This document shows positions 1-10,532 of a DNA stretch of 64,000 nucleotides, piece after piece. The position numbers were made by a program, and so were the translations under genes. Source of the DNA: Cymbomonas tetramitiformis (lineage: Eukaryota > Chlorophyta > Pyramimonadophyceae > Pyramimonadales > Pyramimonadaceae). Where the stretch lies: the NCBI GenBank assembly GCA_001247695.2, contig LGRX02033450.1, positions 1 through 64,000 on the forward strand, given 5' to 3'. The notes beneath the pieces were generated by a model. That model searched no databases and was not told where the DNA came from. It worked only from the letters and a program-made list of their open reading frames with translations. Position 1 is the stretch's first letter. Each line of letters opens with the position of its first letter.

Positions 1-94
1 CTTCACTCCCTTCCACCTCTGCCTCAACAACCTTGCACGAGACATACCTTCACTCCCTTCCACCTCCGCCTCAACAACCTTACATGAGACACAG
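1..94. repeat. 47-bp direct duplication
   Basis: Two adjacent copies of a pyrimidine-rich unit of about 47 bp (1-47 and 48-94) differ at only a few positions. The first copy starts at the window edge, so the array may continue to the left. No coding role is visible. Confidence 0.75.
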
Positions 95-2450
95 TTTTAC
101 TTCCTCCAAACTGTGGGCGAAGCATCGCACTGAGACCGGGCTTTTCTCCCATAGTGGCATTATTTCCGCCTCTTGCAAACTGACTGTATCTCAGTTTGTC
201 TCACAGGACCTGCAGCCCTCGAGCCTCATCTGCCTAAGCGTAGGCAACTTCTTCATGGAGCGAGGTGGCAGTCTCTGCAGTGATCCCGGGAGGTCGGAAA
301 GTACGAATTTCATGCTTGCATGGATGGGCAGTGGCAGTGTCGACTAAAAGACAGGATTTGCACGCGGGGAGGAACGACAGAGAACGGCACGCAGGGAAAT
401 TCTGCCAAGGAAAAGACCACTCGAGGATTTGGATGGGAGACATCGGAGCGCAGACCGGAGTTTTGCGGAAGATAGCGCCACAGTGCGATGTCCCAGGACG
501 TCTCAGGCACACGCACGTAGTGCAGCTCGTCCGGCAGCCGGTCCGCATCATCACGGTGCCGTAGCCGTGAGGCACTGGCGGCCTGATCGAGCGCCAGAAT
601 TTCAGGATTTGTGTTCTCCGCTTCAGGATCGGTGTTGAGCTCGGGCTTAGACGGCGACTCCAGGACTGCTTCGGCCGCGGACGCCTTGCTTCTCTTCCTC
701 AGGCGTCGCATGGACTTTTGCAGATAGTAACGTAGCGCGCGAAGCTGAGTGCACGTCCCTCAAAACAACCTCCAACCGCTTCGCTCCTGCTGACCGACTC
801 GGCAAAATCCGTACACTTGCTGCACCGAACAGGCGTCAAGCTCAAGGCCTTCCGCCACTGAGTGCGTCCTCACGGCCTAGGTCGCTCAAGGGTGGAGGGA
901 GAGAAGGAAAATGTGCGGCCAAAGCAGAGAGCGTAGTGCGGTGAGGGGCAGCGACTCTGTCTCCAATCGAGTCGCTGACGCGTGTGCAGCCCGGTGACCG
1001 GTGGCGACTCCCTACCAGGCGGCGTGTCCTCCGCTGATCGGCGTGCAGGGCTGGGAGGGGCAGCGACTCCCTCCCAGCGCTATATCCTCCGCTTTCGAAG
1101 GGACGCCCAGCGGCTTTGTGCGGCTGTGCTCCATTCTACACACTGACTCTGGTCTTCTGGCAGCGTGTGCACGAAGTCAGCTGCCCTTATATATCTTGCC
1201 TCAATTTGGGGGCCGGCATCTCTTAGAAGCATCCTTGTTTCTCTGCGTGGGAGATCTGCGCGGCAGAGCCGCACTGCGGAAAGCGCGGCTCGCGCAGGAG
1301 CCACTCCTTGGTGTCACAAGGGAGAGGTGGAACACAAGGAGCAAGCACCTGTTTTCTGGAAAGACTTTTTCTGGAAAGACTTTTTCTGGAAAGACTCTTT
1401 CTGGAAAGGGAAAGGTGGAACACAAGGAGCAAGCACCTGTTTTCTGGAAAGGGACCCCGATCCCGAAGGTAGCGACGACAGCTGGGCGAGCCACGCCCAT
1501 TGCACCTGTTGACGCAAACCGCGCCGGTGCCCCGCCACTGAAAGCGTGTGCTTGCCGGTGGAGCGAGTCGACACCGGGGGCGCGGTACAAGCGCAAAGGA
1601 TGCGCTACTTGCGGTGCTTATCCATGACCTGCTGCAAAGCTCGGCACATAAGACAAAACCGGGCGATCCAGATGCGGCGGGTCAACAGTTGCTCGGCGGT
1701 CCTCAGGCTCCGTGGGTATGGCGGTTGGCGCAGGGAGCGGCTCTCGGAGCACCTTTGGAAACTTCGACCACTCAAAAGTCGCAAACCAGGAATTCGGCCT
1801 GAGATTTTCACTTTCTTCCGAAGTTGTGGACGCACTGGTGCTCTGTTCGGCGTCGCTCGCGCGGGACCAGACCAGGCGCCCTTGCTTGCCAGGCAGTACC
1901 GCGTCCTGTCGAGGTAGACGTTTTCCGACATCCATATTACCAGTGCATATGAGCCTTGTTGTGCCTAAAGGCTTGGAGCTACTGTTGTGCGAGTGAACGC
2001 GTTTCGCGATGACCCTGTCGGAAGTAGAGGCGGTTCCGTGGGGCAGCGCTGAAGCGCCGTTTGGCCAATGATAGCAAAGTACATGTTGCAGGGTGGGTAT
2101 GGGTTTGGATGGCGCGATTCCCAACATCATTGAAATATCGTAGCAAGAAACTTAGCTAATTGCTGAGGTCTGATCGCTTGTTTAAACAGTGCGGTCTAGC
2201 CCTCGTCGCGAGGCAGCATGCCACGCTATCCCGTGCAAGTCAGCGGCTTACAGCAGGAGATTCCCAGGAAGCCAAGCCGATCTGCAAGTTAGTAGCCTTC
2301 CGTCTGCACGACCAATTTTATCACCAACACTGATATTAAACTCCCCATTTTTTTACCCACCACATTGAACATACAGTAATATACGAGGTACTATAATGAA
2401 GACTGTATAATGAAGACAGCATCTAGATCTGCATCTCTAACCCGGTATAT
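95..2450. other. No confident gene
   Basis: Short open frames occur on both strands, the longest about 208 codons (1001-1627, plus) and 170 codons (1618-2130, minus). None shows a recognisable domain, and they overlap each other on opposite strands, as chance frames in GC-rich DNA do. A minus-strand frame at 310-711 has a charged start and a tryptophan-containing middle and could be a remnant of a gene, but nothing identifies it. A short repeat cluster at 1325-1455 is listed separately. Confidence 0.5.
1325..1455. repeat. 15-bp tandem repeat inside a 40-bp duplication
   Basis: A 15-bp unit, CTGGAAAGACTTTTT, is repeated about 3.5 times near 1356-1410. It is flanked on both sides by copies of a roughly 40-bp sequence that begins GGTGGAACACAAGG and ends in the first bases of the unit. 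In the plus frame it reads as a repeating FSGKT pentapeptide. Confidence 0.8.
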
Positions 2451-2452
2451 TA

Positions 2453-2923
2453 GCGAGGAAATTACCTCTGTACTGTACTGTCGGTTTTCTGTACTGTACT
2501 GTCGATTTTGGGGAATTATGTGCCGACGTGGCAGCCGTGCGACAGTACAGTACAGCCCGAAGGTTTAAGCGAAATATTATCGAGAGAGGGGCAGGCAGTA
2601 TTTTCCACCACGTTTTGTACTGTCGTCTGTACTGTCGTATACTGTCGTCGGTACTGTAGTCTGTACTGTCGGCTGTACTCCGTATACTGTCGAGTGTACT
2701 GTAGCATGTACCGGCCGTTCCGCACCATACTTAATTTCATTTTGGCGACATCCACGCCTCCGCCTCTATACTGTCGTCCTTTTTGTCTGCATTGTACTGC
2801 CGTCGACGAAAAACGGTGGACCTCCAACCAGAGACGCGGAAATTGACATGCTGTCACGGACGCAGTACAAAGATGAGACAGTACAGACCAAACGACAGTA
2901 CAGTACAGAGGTAATTTCCTCGT
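2453..2923. mobile_element. MITE with about 30-bp inverted ends and TA duplication
   Basis: The left end (from 2453) and the reverse complement of the right end (to 2923) share about 30 bp, GCGAGGAAATTACCTCTGTA and onward, with one mismatch at the first base. TA stands on both sides (2451-2452 and 2924-2925), the target duplication expected of Tc1/mariner-type MITEs. The interior is full of short TGTACTGTCG-like repeats and has no convincing gene. The 112-codon plus frame inside follows these repeats. Mobilisation by a mariner-type transposase is inferred. Confidence 0.65.
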
Positions 2924-3318
2924 TAAAATTACGGGTAATATATCCGTGAAGCCCTCCTGCGGTCCCTTACGTTTGTACCGCAGATCAGGGTATGCCTGGT
3001 TAGAGGCCGAAAGGCTGAGAGGGTAGGCGAAGTTAAGCAATCCGACGACTCGCAGGGAGTGTTGGGTCAATGGGTTGCATGCGAGCGCTCTCCCAACAGG
3101 GCCGAACATTACTCTTGTTCCCAGAGTTTCTCCGAGCGCGGCCGCTGCGCGGCCTGCGACACGCGAGGGTCGACGTTACAGTTGATGGAAGAGGCTCGGA
3201 GAAACTCTGGCATTACAACTTGGCAAAAGCGCTCAAATGCCCGTTTTCGCTATCTCTTTTCCCCGCAAATAGGTTAAACCAACAGCCGAAAACGAGGATA
3301 CGATAATTTATTGCAAGC

Positions 3319-4190
3319 TGTGTAGTTAACGTAATGGAGCAAACTCGACGGAATATTCAAGGTATGACCTCTAACTATTATTTCTTCTTGCTCGCTTGCG
3401 AATGGGAGGCCTCTAGGTCCCTTTAAAACGCATGGCTGATAGGGTACTTTCGCAGATTAGCGCAAGCTAAGCGTGGCGGAGATGATGGATTAAACGCTCT
3501 ATAGTTAACGGAATCGCTCAATCTCGACGGCATATTGCAGGTGTGAACTCTAACTTTTATTTCTTCTTGCTTGCTTGCGAATGGGAGGCGCTCTAGGGCC
3601 CTTTAAAACGCATGGCTGATAGGGTACTTTCGCAGAATAGCGCAAGCTAAGCGTGGCGGAGATGATTGATTAAACGCTCTATAGTTAACGGAATCGAGCA
3701 ATCTCAACGGCATATTGAAGGTAAGGGTCCCACCTAGCATATTTTCTATTGCAAGTAGTCATGAAAGTTGTGTAGAGGGTCCAAACGTAGAGGGCTGATA
3801 GGGTATGTCCGCAGATGCGGCATTAACCCCAATGAGCGAGAACGAGCACTCCAACCTCCATAGTTAACGGAATCGAGCAATCTCAACGGCATATTGAAGG
3901 TAAGGGTCCCACCTAGCATATTTTCTATTGCAAGTAGTCATGAAAGTTGTGTAGAGGGTCCAAACGTAGAGGGTTGATAGGGTATGTCCGCAGATGCGGC
4001 ATTAACCCCAATGAGCGAGAACGAGCACTCCAACCTCCATAGTTAACGGAATCGAGCAATCTCAACGGCATATTGAAGGTAAGGGTCCCACCTAGCATAT
4101 TTTCTATTGCAAGTAATCATGAAAGTTGTGTAGAGGTCGCCAACGTTGAGGGCTGATAGGGTATGTTCGCAGATGCGGCATTAACCCCAA
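3319..4190. repeat. About 180-bp satellite-like array, five units
   Basis: Units begin near 3319, 3502, 3681, 3861 and 4041, each with the marker AGTTAACGGAATCGAGCAAT or a close variant. They share a middle GGCTGATAGGGTA motif. The first two units are one subtype and the last three another, with nearly identical third and fourth units. The last unit runs directly into a retroelement fragment. The period is close to nucleosome spacing, as in many centromeric or subtelomeric satellites. Confidence 0.85.
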
Positions 4191-5304
4191 CGAGCGAGAA
4201 CGAGCACCCCAAGCGGGCAATGCAAGGGACAGGAGCCGTGGCATGCCACGTCTCCAGCGTAGATGTCGGCACAAACCCAAAGCCAGGCGAGGACCATGAA
4301 GAGGAGGACGATCACACACTGTGACCAGCACGCCAAGGAAACGACCACCATCCGAAGGGGCATCACCACCCAATCCCCTGCACGCACGCGGTGCATGCCA
4401 GCATAGACGCCTGTGGCGCGCAAGATAAGGAGCCCAACGTACCAAACGCAGGCTAGAGCCCATAAGACCCAGATGTCATAAGATGCACGAAGGGGGTAAC
4501 GTCGAGCAGTCGACCACCATACGGGCAGCTGGTGCAAAAGCGAGGCCACGAAACGCCTCCACCAAACTTGAAAGGGGCACCATGACAGGTGCCAGGCTAC
4601 TGCCTCCCACATCGCCCATATGGCGACCACGGGAACGGGACCGCGTCCCAACCACCACCAAACCACTGCACTGCCTGCAAACGTGATACACGCTCGCAGG
4701 ACACCTGGCCGCAAGTGGACCGCCCGTGCAGGCGGCCCACGGCCACAGCGTTGGTCGTTCACCAGGGCCACCCGCCCGCTGCGCCCGGGGAGCCCTGCTG
4801 AAAATGCGCCTGCCTCTGCGCCTCACGCTGTTCGTCCGTGTGGCGTTGAAACGCCTGCGTCTCTGCGCTGCATATCGAAGCCGGAGAAGGAGGACACCGC
4901 GACGTGAGACCGGCTGGTATCCTGGAATCCCTTGGTGCATGAACGACATGGGTAGCGGCCCCATGGCGATCTACAGAAGGGGCAGATGCGCGTGCAGCGC
5001 CGCCTGCGCCTGGCTGTCTACGAGCAGGGGGGTCTCGAACCTCGTGCACATTCCTCCGTGAAGCCGTATCCATGTGCTCGGGTCGCTCGGCCACGTGAGC
5101 CTGACGGGCGGGCGGTGGCGGCGGCGGCGGCGGAAGACGCAGCGCCTCCAAGGCCCCTAGGGCTGGCATCAACCATGGCGCGGCCGAATGCCTGGTCCCC
5201 CATTGCAAGGAAGTGAACTTCCGGTCGTCTCGCTCGAAGTACTCATTCGTGAACTCAGCTTGCCAAGAAAGACACCGCTCGTCCTCCAAGAAGATGTAGT
5301 ACAC
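4181..5304 (-). pseudogene. Retroelement fragment related to Gypsy-1: end of gag-like ORF plus membrane-protein ORF
   Basis: Read on the minus strand, 5304-4759 encodes the same protein end as Gypsy-1 at 17.75-18.31 kb, sharing a YYIF motif, AQVAERPEHMD, a proline-rich stretch and a final GAAGG-type tail. A second frame, 4771-4181 (196 aa), overlaps that stop by 13 bases. It encodes a tryptophan-rich hydrophobic protein that matches Gypsy-1 around 18.33-18.85 kb, including VVAIWAM, ATGVYAG and AWLW motifs. In this copy the membrane frame is unbroken, so it is the better guide to that protein. The fragment has no pol and no LTR, and is bounded by satellite (left) and 192-bp repeats (right). 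Confidence 0.75.
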
Positions 5305-5315
5305 GGGCGTGGCAA

Positions 5316-5745
5316 TAAGGATGGGTGTAGGGGGCTTAGTGAGCTCCCGGGGGGGTCCATTTAGGCTAGGGGTGTAGGGTTAGGTGCATTTGCATGTAGC
5401 GTGTCATCAGCTGTCATACAGTTTAGGGTATGGTGACCGAGGCAGGGAAATTGGCACATGATGCATGGCACCGGCTTAAAGTGCAGGCTGTGGTGAACAT
5501 GTGGGTATAAGGATGGGTGTAGGGGGCTTAGTGAGCTCCCGGGGGGGTCCATTTAGGCTAGGGGTGTAGGGTTAGGTGCATTTGCATGTAGCGTGTCATC
5601 GGCTGTCATATAGTTTAGGGTATGGTGACCGAGGCAGAGAAATTGGTACATAATGCATGGCACCGGCTTAAAGTGCAGGCTGTGGTGAACATGTGGGTAT
5701 AAGGATGGGTGTAGGGGGCTTAGTGAGCTCCCAGGGGGGTCCATT
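5316..5745. repeat. 192-bp tandem repeat, about 2.2 units
   Basis: Units start at about 5316, 5508 and 5700 with AAGGATGGGTGTAGGGGGCT. The first two full units differ at only a few bases. Each unit contains GTAGGGTTAGG, which resembles an interstitial telomeric motif. The array ends about 100 bp upstream of the RecQ-like gene and may include its promoter region. Confidence 0.9.
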
Positions 5746-5841
5746 TCAGGAGCAAAAATGAGTGTTTCAGGGTCAACTTTAATGTGTTGGGGTCAAAATT
5801 GATGGGATCGCGGGGGGCGGGTGTGGACACGTGCAGTTGTA

Positions 5842-7245
5842 ATGGAGGCGCCAGATTTGTTGACATTAGGAAACCGGCGCATCTTCAACAATGACAGCTT
5901 CCGCGGAGATCAACTGAGAATTTGTCAGACAGTTTTAGATGATAAAGAACTATTTGTTGTGCAACACACTGGGTTTGGAAAGAGTTTGACATACCAGGTT
6001 CCTGCCGTCGTATCCCGAGGAGTCACGGTTGTGATTTCACCGTTGGTGTCGCTGATGCATGATCAAGTCCAGGCTCTAAAGGCCAAAAACATTTTGGCTC
6101 TGCAATATACGAGTGATATGTCGGATGCTGGTAGATTTTGTGCGATAGATGTGATACGTAGATCACGGATCCAGTTATTGTACGTCGCTCTTGAAGCATT
6201 GATGGGAGAAGGCCACTTGCAGAAGGCACTTGCCGAATTGTGGCATAATAGTTTATAGCGGCGCTTTGTGGTGGACGAGGCTCACTGTTGTAGTGAATTT
6301 GGACACGATTTTCGGCCAGCGTATAGCCGTTTAGGTGAATTAAAGGATACATTTCCCGGTGTTCTCTTCACGGCAATCACAGGAACCGCGACAGAAAGGA
6401 CAAAAACGGACATCAAAAAGATTTTGCGAATGAAGAACCCTGTTGAGTTTTTCGGCACTAGTAGAAGAGCAAACTTGATTTTGAATGTGGAGGAGAAGTT
6501 TTGGGGAGAAGAGACAGTAAATGAGATAGTTGTCGATTCATGTTGGAAGCAGATATTAGCATTCGTTTTAGATCAGCCAGCGACTTCTACTGGAATCATT
6601 TATTGCATGACAAAAAAAGACACTGAGAAGTTAGCAAATTGGTTGAGCCAACAAAAGCAAGGCGGTGACAGTATTAAAGCAGCTCACTATCATGGAGAAT
6701 TGAATACGGCACAACGATCGCAAGTGTACAATGCTTGGATGCGAGGAGAAACTAGAATAGTGGTAGCAACCACCGCATTTGGGATGGGGGTGGACAAGGG
6801 CGATGTTCGTTGGATCGTGCATCACAGCATGCCACAATCTATGGAAGGGTATGTCCAAGAGGTTGGCAGGGCCGGCAGAGATGGGGCAATTGCCAAGTGC
6901 CTGATGTTGTTCTCGGCAAAAACTGTTCAAGTGATCAGGAAAAACTTTCAAAAGGATTTGGTCACGAAGGAGGCACGGATGCGCAAATTGGTCGAAATAG
7001 AACAGTTTTCTCAAAATGTGAAGCAAATATGCAGACATCGCTTACTTATGGAGCATTTCGCGGAGGAAGGTGACACAAAGTTGTGTAACAGTATGTGCGA
7101 TGCTTGCTGTGAATCAAGATCCTCGGCCCCCCAAAAATCAACGAGGCCACGGCGAGCGAGCGCGGGAATCGCTGGGAAGAGAGCTGCTTCCTCACCTCCA
7201 CGGGCAGATGCTCGTCGAAGGCGGAAATCCGCCCCTGCCGCTTAA
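5842..7245 (+). pseudogene. RecQ-family DNA helicase with an in-frame TAG
   Basis: All main RecQ motifs are present in order: motif 0 (FRGDQLRICQ), Walker A (HTGFGKS), motif Ia (ISPLVSLMHDQ), motif II (DEAH), motif III (ITGTAT), motif V (TTAFGMGVDKGDVRWIVH) and motif VI (QEVGRAGRDG). A cysteine cluster resembling the RecQ zinc-binding region follows, then a basic tail. The reading frame is unbroken except for one TAG at 6256-6258, just before the DEAH box. The first ATG is at 5842. RecQ enzymes are ATP-dependent 3'-5' helicases acting in repair and at telomeres. The single stop suggests a recent pseudogene or a base-call error. Readthrough is a less likely alternative. The sequence looks less GC-rich than its neighbours, hinting at a different origin. 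Confidence 0.85.
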
Positions 7246-8489
7246 GATAAAGAGACATCGGCTCCTCGTGTCATTGTGTTATGCTCCGATAAAGACTGTG
7301 ATATGATGGTAAATTAAAATTTGATATGATTATAGTCAGCGACTTCTCACGGCGTAACATGTCATACAAATAATAATAAATGTGGCATTATCGATCTATC
7401 AACATTACTCAAAGGTGTTTCAACGGGATAATGTGATGAACCATATCGTAGTGGCCAAACATCAAAAGGTAGCATACAAATAGAATACTCGAAATCATGC
7501 GGAAAGAGCATTAATACGGAAGATTAACGGCTCGATACCATCCCCTATGAATCAACATCTAGATCGGCCAAGTCACAATATGGTGATTTGGCCCATTAAT
7601 TTGTACAAACAAATGGTTGGAGTGCGTAAGTCGTGAAAAACTGATGAAGTTATCTATGTACTTTGTTGAATTTGGATAGAGTGCGCTAAAGTTATGTAGT
7701 TTTGAATGATTTTGGTGCCAGACTTTTGCAGCTCACTGAAAACCTGGCAATTTTCAGGACGTTTACCTCCATAACTTGAGCTCAGGTCAATTTCTGGGCA
7801 TGTGTTGAGCAGAACTTCTGTTTGTTTGGCCCTCCTGCTGAAGCCCCTGAAGTGGGGTGCACTTTGGAGGACATCGATTTGGAGGCCTGCCGAGTCATGC
7901 CAGAGCTTATGGACCCCACAGAGTTACAAACCCTAAATGTCTATTTTCGTCCATAAGCTCTGGGGACAAGAGTACTGCATATTCTGATTTCGTGGCAGCC
8001 GCATGTAAGCAAGATCCGTGTGGGTAGGGGGTAGATTTTCGAAAAGTGTGTTCGAAATCGCAAAAAAGTGCCCCTTAATTTATGAGTATGACTATAGAAT
8101 GATGCATTTTGCACTTTTAACAGCAAACATAAGCAAATATCAATGACATCGAAAGGCCTTCTGAAACTGAGAACGGCATGCGCATTCAGGAAGTTTTGAC
8201 ACTGGCGTGCGTGTTAAAGGAGTTGTCCTCTGGAACGAATCTTGAACCGTTCGACGCATCGACGTATTGACTTTGGATTGACTGAAAAAAAACGCCTCTC
8301 GTAGACTACCTGTTTGCATATCATCGTATTCCCGCCATAGCACTCCTGGGAAGGGATGCGTTGATTTTGGGTGTACGCATCCCGACTTGTTGCTTCCAAC
8401 TGAGCACTGCATAGCTTGGCAAACGACTATAACTCGGTTTAGTACCCTGAAAATACTCCTGCATCCTGCAATACTGTTTTGGTATTGCG
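7246..8489. other. Intergenic, nothing recognised
   Basis: AT-richer sequence with only short scattered frames. No repeat array, RNA gene or protein domain was recognised. It lies between two plus-strand genes. Confidence 0.5.
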
Positions 8490-10532
8490 ATGGCTTCAGA
8501 AAAATGCAACGTGCACGGTGTACCGACGGGAGCTTTTGTGGTAGCGAGACGAGAAGCCGACACCCTTCGGAAGACGCTGCGACGGCTCAAGTGGTTAAAG
8601 CCCGGGATAAACACCACACCTTATACAGCCGAAACCCCTCCTGGTCTTCGGCATACAGCATTAGCTGCGAGTTCTAACAACAGTTCTCTGTCACCGTTGT
8701 GCGCGATACATGTATCCCAGATCGGCGCGGCGTGTATGTCGAGCGCGGCACCTGACTCCATCTCTACCTTTCTGGCTGCGGGGACTGCCTGCTGGATGCC
8801 AAGGCTGCGGGTCCGAGATCTAGTTTGCCTGGGGCGTGATTCTGCCTGCACGCCCCCGCCCGCAGCACCGTCTGCGAGGTTTACCTTCAGCGAGCTGTTT
8901 GCCGGTATCGGTGGATTCCGCATCGCCCTGGATAAGCTGGGAGGGAAGTCCATATTTACTTCTGAGATCGATCCTGAAGCGCGTGACGTTTACGAGGGTA
9001 ATTTCGGCGACCGTCCTGACGGAGACATCACCGAAATCGAAACGGATTGCATTGGTCCTCACGACATCCTAACCGGGGGTTTCCCCTGTCAGACGTTCTC
9101 CTTAGCCGGGAATACTGAAGGTTTTGAAGATCCTCGCGGGATGCTTTTCCTCGAAATCGTTCGCGTTCTTCACGCCTGCGCACCGCGCGCCTTTATCTTG
9201 GAGAATGTCGCCAATCTTGCCTTTATGCAGCAGGGTACTATCTTGCGCAGTATCATCGCTGAGCTCTCCGGTGCCGGCTACGACGTCTCATGGCGGCTTA
9301 TCAACTCCCGGGTGGTGCTCCCACAGCAGCGTATCCGTGTGTACCTCGTCGGCCTCCGCCGCGATCAGATCTCACCCGGGGCGCCCAGCTTCCGCTGGCC
9401 TGAGCTTCCAGTACTGGACACCGCGCTTCGCGACGTGCTCGAAGACCCTTCTGTAGATGACGACCCACGCTGGTTGCTGACGAAGCATCAGCAAGCCAAG
9501 GTAGAGCAGTCGGCGGAGTACCGTATCGATCCGCAGCTCCGCCTCGCTCGACTGGACGGCTGCGCCCGCACCCTCATGTCAAACTACCGCACGTCATTCA
9601 ATGTCCGTAGCGAGTTTGTGTGGCGCCCGTCCGCCCCCGGCCCACGGTTTTACACAGTATCGGAGTGCGCCGCTCTGCAGGGCTTCCCGCACAACTTCCG
9701 CTATCAGTGCGCCACGTCCCGCCCGAACAACGCCAACCGTGCATACTTTCAGTTGGGGAATGCGGTGTGCCCGATCATCGTCGCCGCCATCGCCGCAAGT
9801 GTCCTGGAGGCACTCGCTGTACCGCCCTTGATTCCACCACAGCCCTCCACGTCCACACTCCCTGCAGGGGTCACGCTGGCCACAATACCGAAATCGCCAC
9901 GAAGCCTGGTGGCTCCCGCACTGGAGCTGCTGTTGGAGGCGGCTCCAGCAGCGCCTGGAGCTCTGACAGGTAGCCGGCAGCAACTGTTGAGGCAATGCGC
10001 GGCATTCCTGCGAACGGACCTGGTTGAGTCAGGGGCGCCTGCCGGTTGCACCGGCCGGGGCCCGGAGTTTCTGGCAGCCGATCAAGAGGTCACACGTCGG
10101 CTGCTGGAGAGCAGGCAGGCAGGGGCAGAGCTCTCGGGGCTGACCACTCTTGGACGGGTCGCGTACTATGAGGTAGAGTGCGGGGGACCGCAGGGTGCCA
10201 CGGCTGCAATGGTGGCTGCTGGGCTAGTGATCCTCACGGCTGGACTCATAGTGCATGGATCGGTGGCGGAGGTGCGCCGGCTTGCTGTGGTGACCCTTGC
10301 CATTCTATGCAGGCAGCCAGTGGCAGCAGCAACTCTGGTGACAAGTCACAGCACGGTGGAGGCGCTGTGGGAGGTAATTGCAGTGACAGATTCCCGCACT
10401 GCCAAGCAAGCGGAAGAGATTTTGCACAGGATTGGGCATTGGACTAAGTGCCTTGGTCAGACTGGGGATACTACTTGTGTTGAACAGCCGGAAAGTGCAC
10501 TAATGGAGACGGAACCTGATTTAGAAGGTTGA
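8490..10532 (+). CDS. Stand-alone DNA (cytosine-5) methyltransferase with long helical tail
   Basis: The 680-residue frame holds a complete C5 methyltransferase at about residues 130-440. Visible motifs are motif I (FAGIGGF, SAM binding), motif IV (GGFPCQTFS, catalytic Cys200), motif VI (ENV, 238-240), motif VIII (QQRIRVYLVG), a motif IX-like RTLMSNYRTS and motif X (GNAV, about 423). The arrangement is that of bacterial-type Dcm enzymes, with the target-recognition region between VIII and IX. The first 130 residues resemble nothing known to me, and the true start may be later. Residues 480-670 are alanine/leucine-rich helices reminiscent of ARM/HEAT repeats. No intron or frameshift is seen in the domain. 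It could be a host gene or cargo of an unrecognised element, since no retroelement domain lies next to it. Confidence 0.85.
   Translation: MASEKCNVHGVPTGAFVVARREADTLRKTLRRLKWLKPGINTTPYTAETPPGLRHTALAASSNNSSLSPLCAIHVSQIGAACMSSAAPDSISTFLAAGTACWMPRLRVRDLVCLGRDSACTPPPAAPSARFTFSELFAGIGGFRIALDKLGGKSIFTSEIDPEARDVYEGNFGDRPDGDITEIETDCIGPHDILTGGFPCQTFSLAGNTEGFEDPRGMLFLEIVRVLHACAPRAFILENVANLAFMQQGTILRSIIAELSGAGYDVSWRLINSRVVLPQQRIRVYLVGLRRDQISPGAPSFRWPELPVLDTALRDVLEDPSVDDDPRWLLTKHQQAKVEQSAEYRIDPQLRLARLDGCARTLMSNYRTSFNVRSEFVWRPSAPGPRFYTVSECAALQGFPHNFRYQCATSRPNNANRAYFQLGNAVCPIIVAAIAASVLEALAVPPLIPPQPSTSTLPAGVTLATIPKSPRSLVAPALELLLEAAPAAPGALTGSRQQLLRQCAAFLRTDLVESGAPAGCTGRGPEFLAADQEVTRRLLESRQAGAELSGLTTLGRVAYYEVECGGPQGATAAMVAAGLVILTAGLIVHGSVAEVRRLAVVTLAILCRQPVAAATLVTSHSTVEALWEVIAVTDSRTAKQAEEILHRIGHWTKCLGQTGDTTCVEQPESALMETEPDLEG

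Noticed and set aside
1001..2130. Several 100-200 codon frames at the left end
   Set aside because: Overlap on both strands, repeat-derived peptides, no recognisable family.
6256..6258. TAG in RecQ as evidence of a variant genetic code
   Set aside because: All other genes here use TAG or TAA as ordinary stops and no other conserved domain is interrupted by TAG in a way that fits reassignment.
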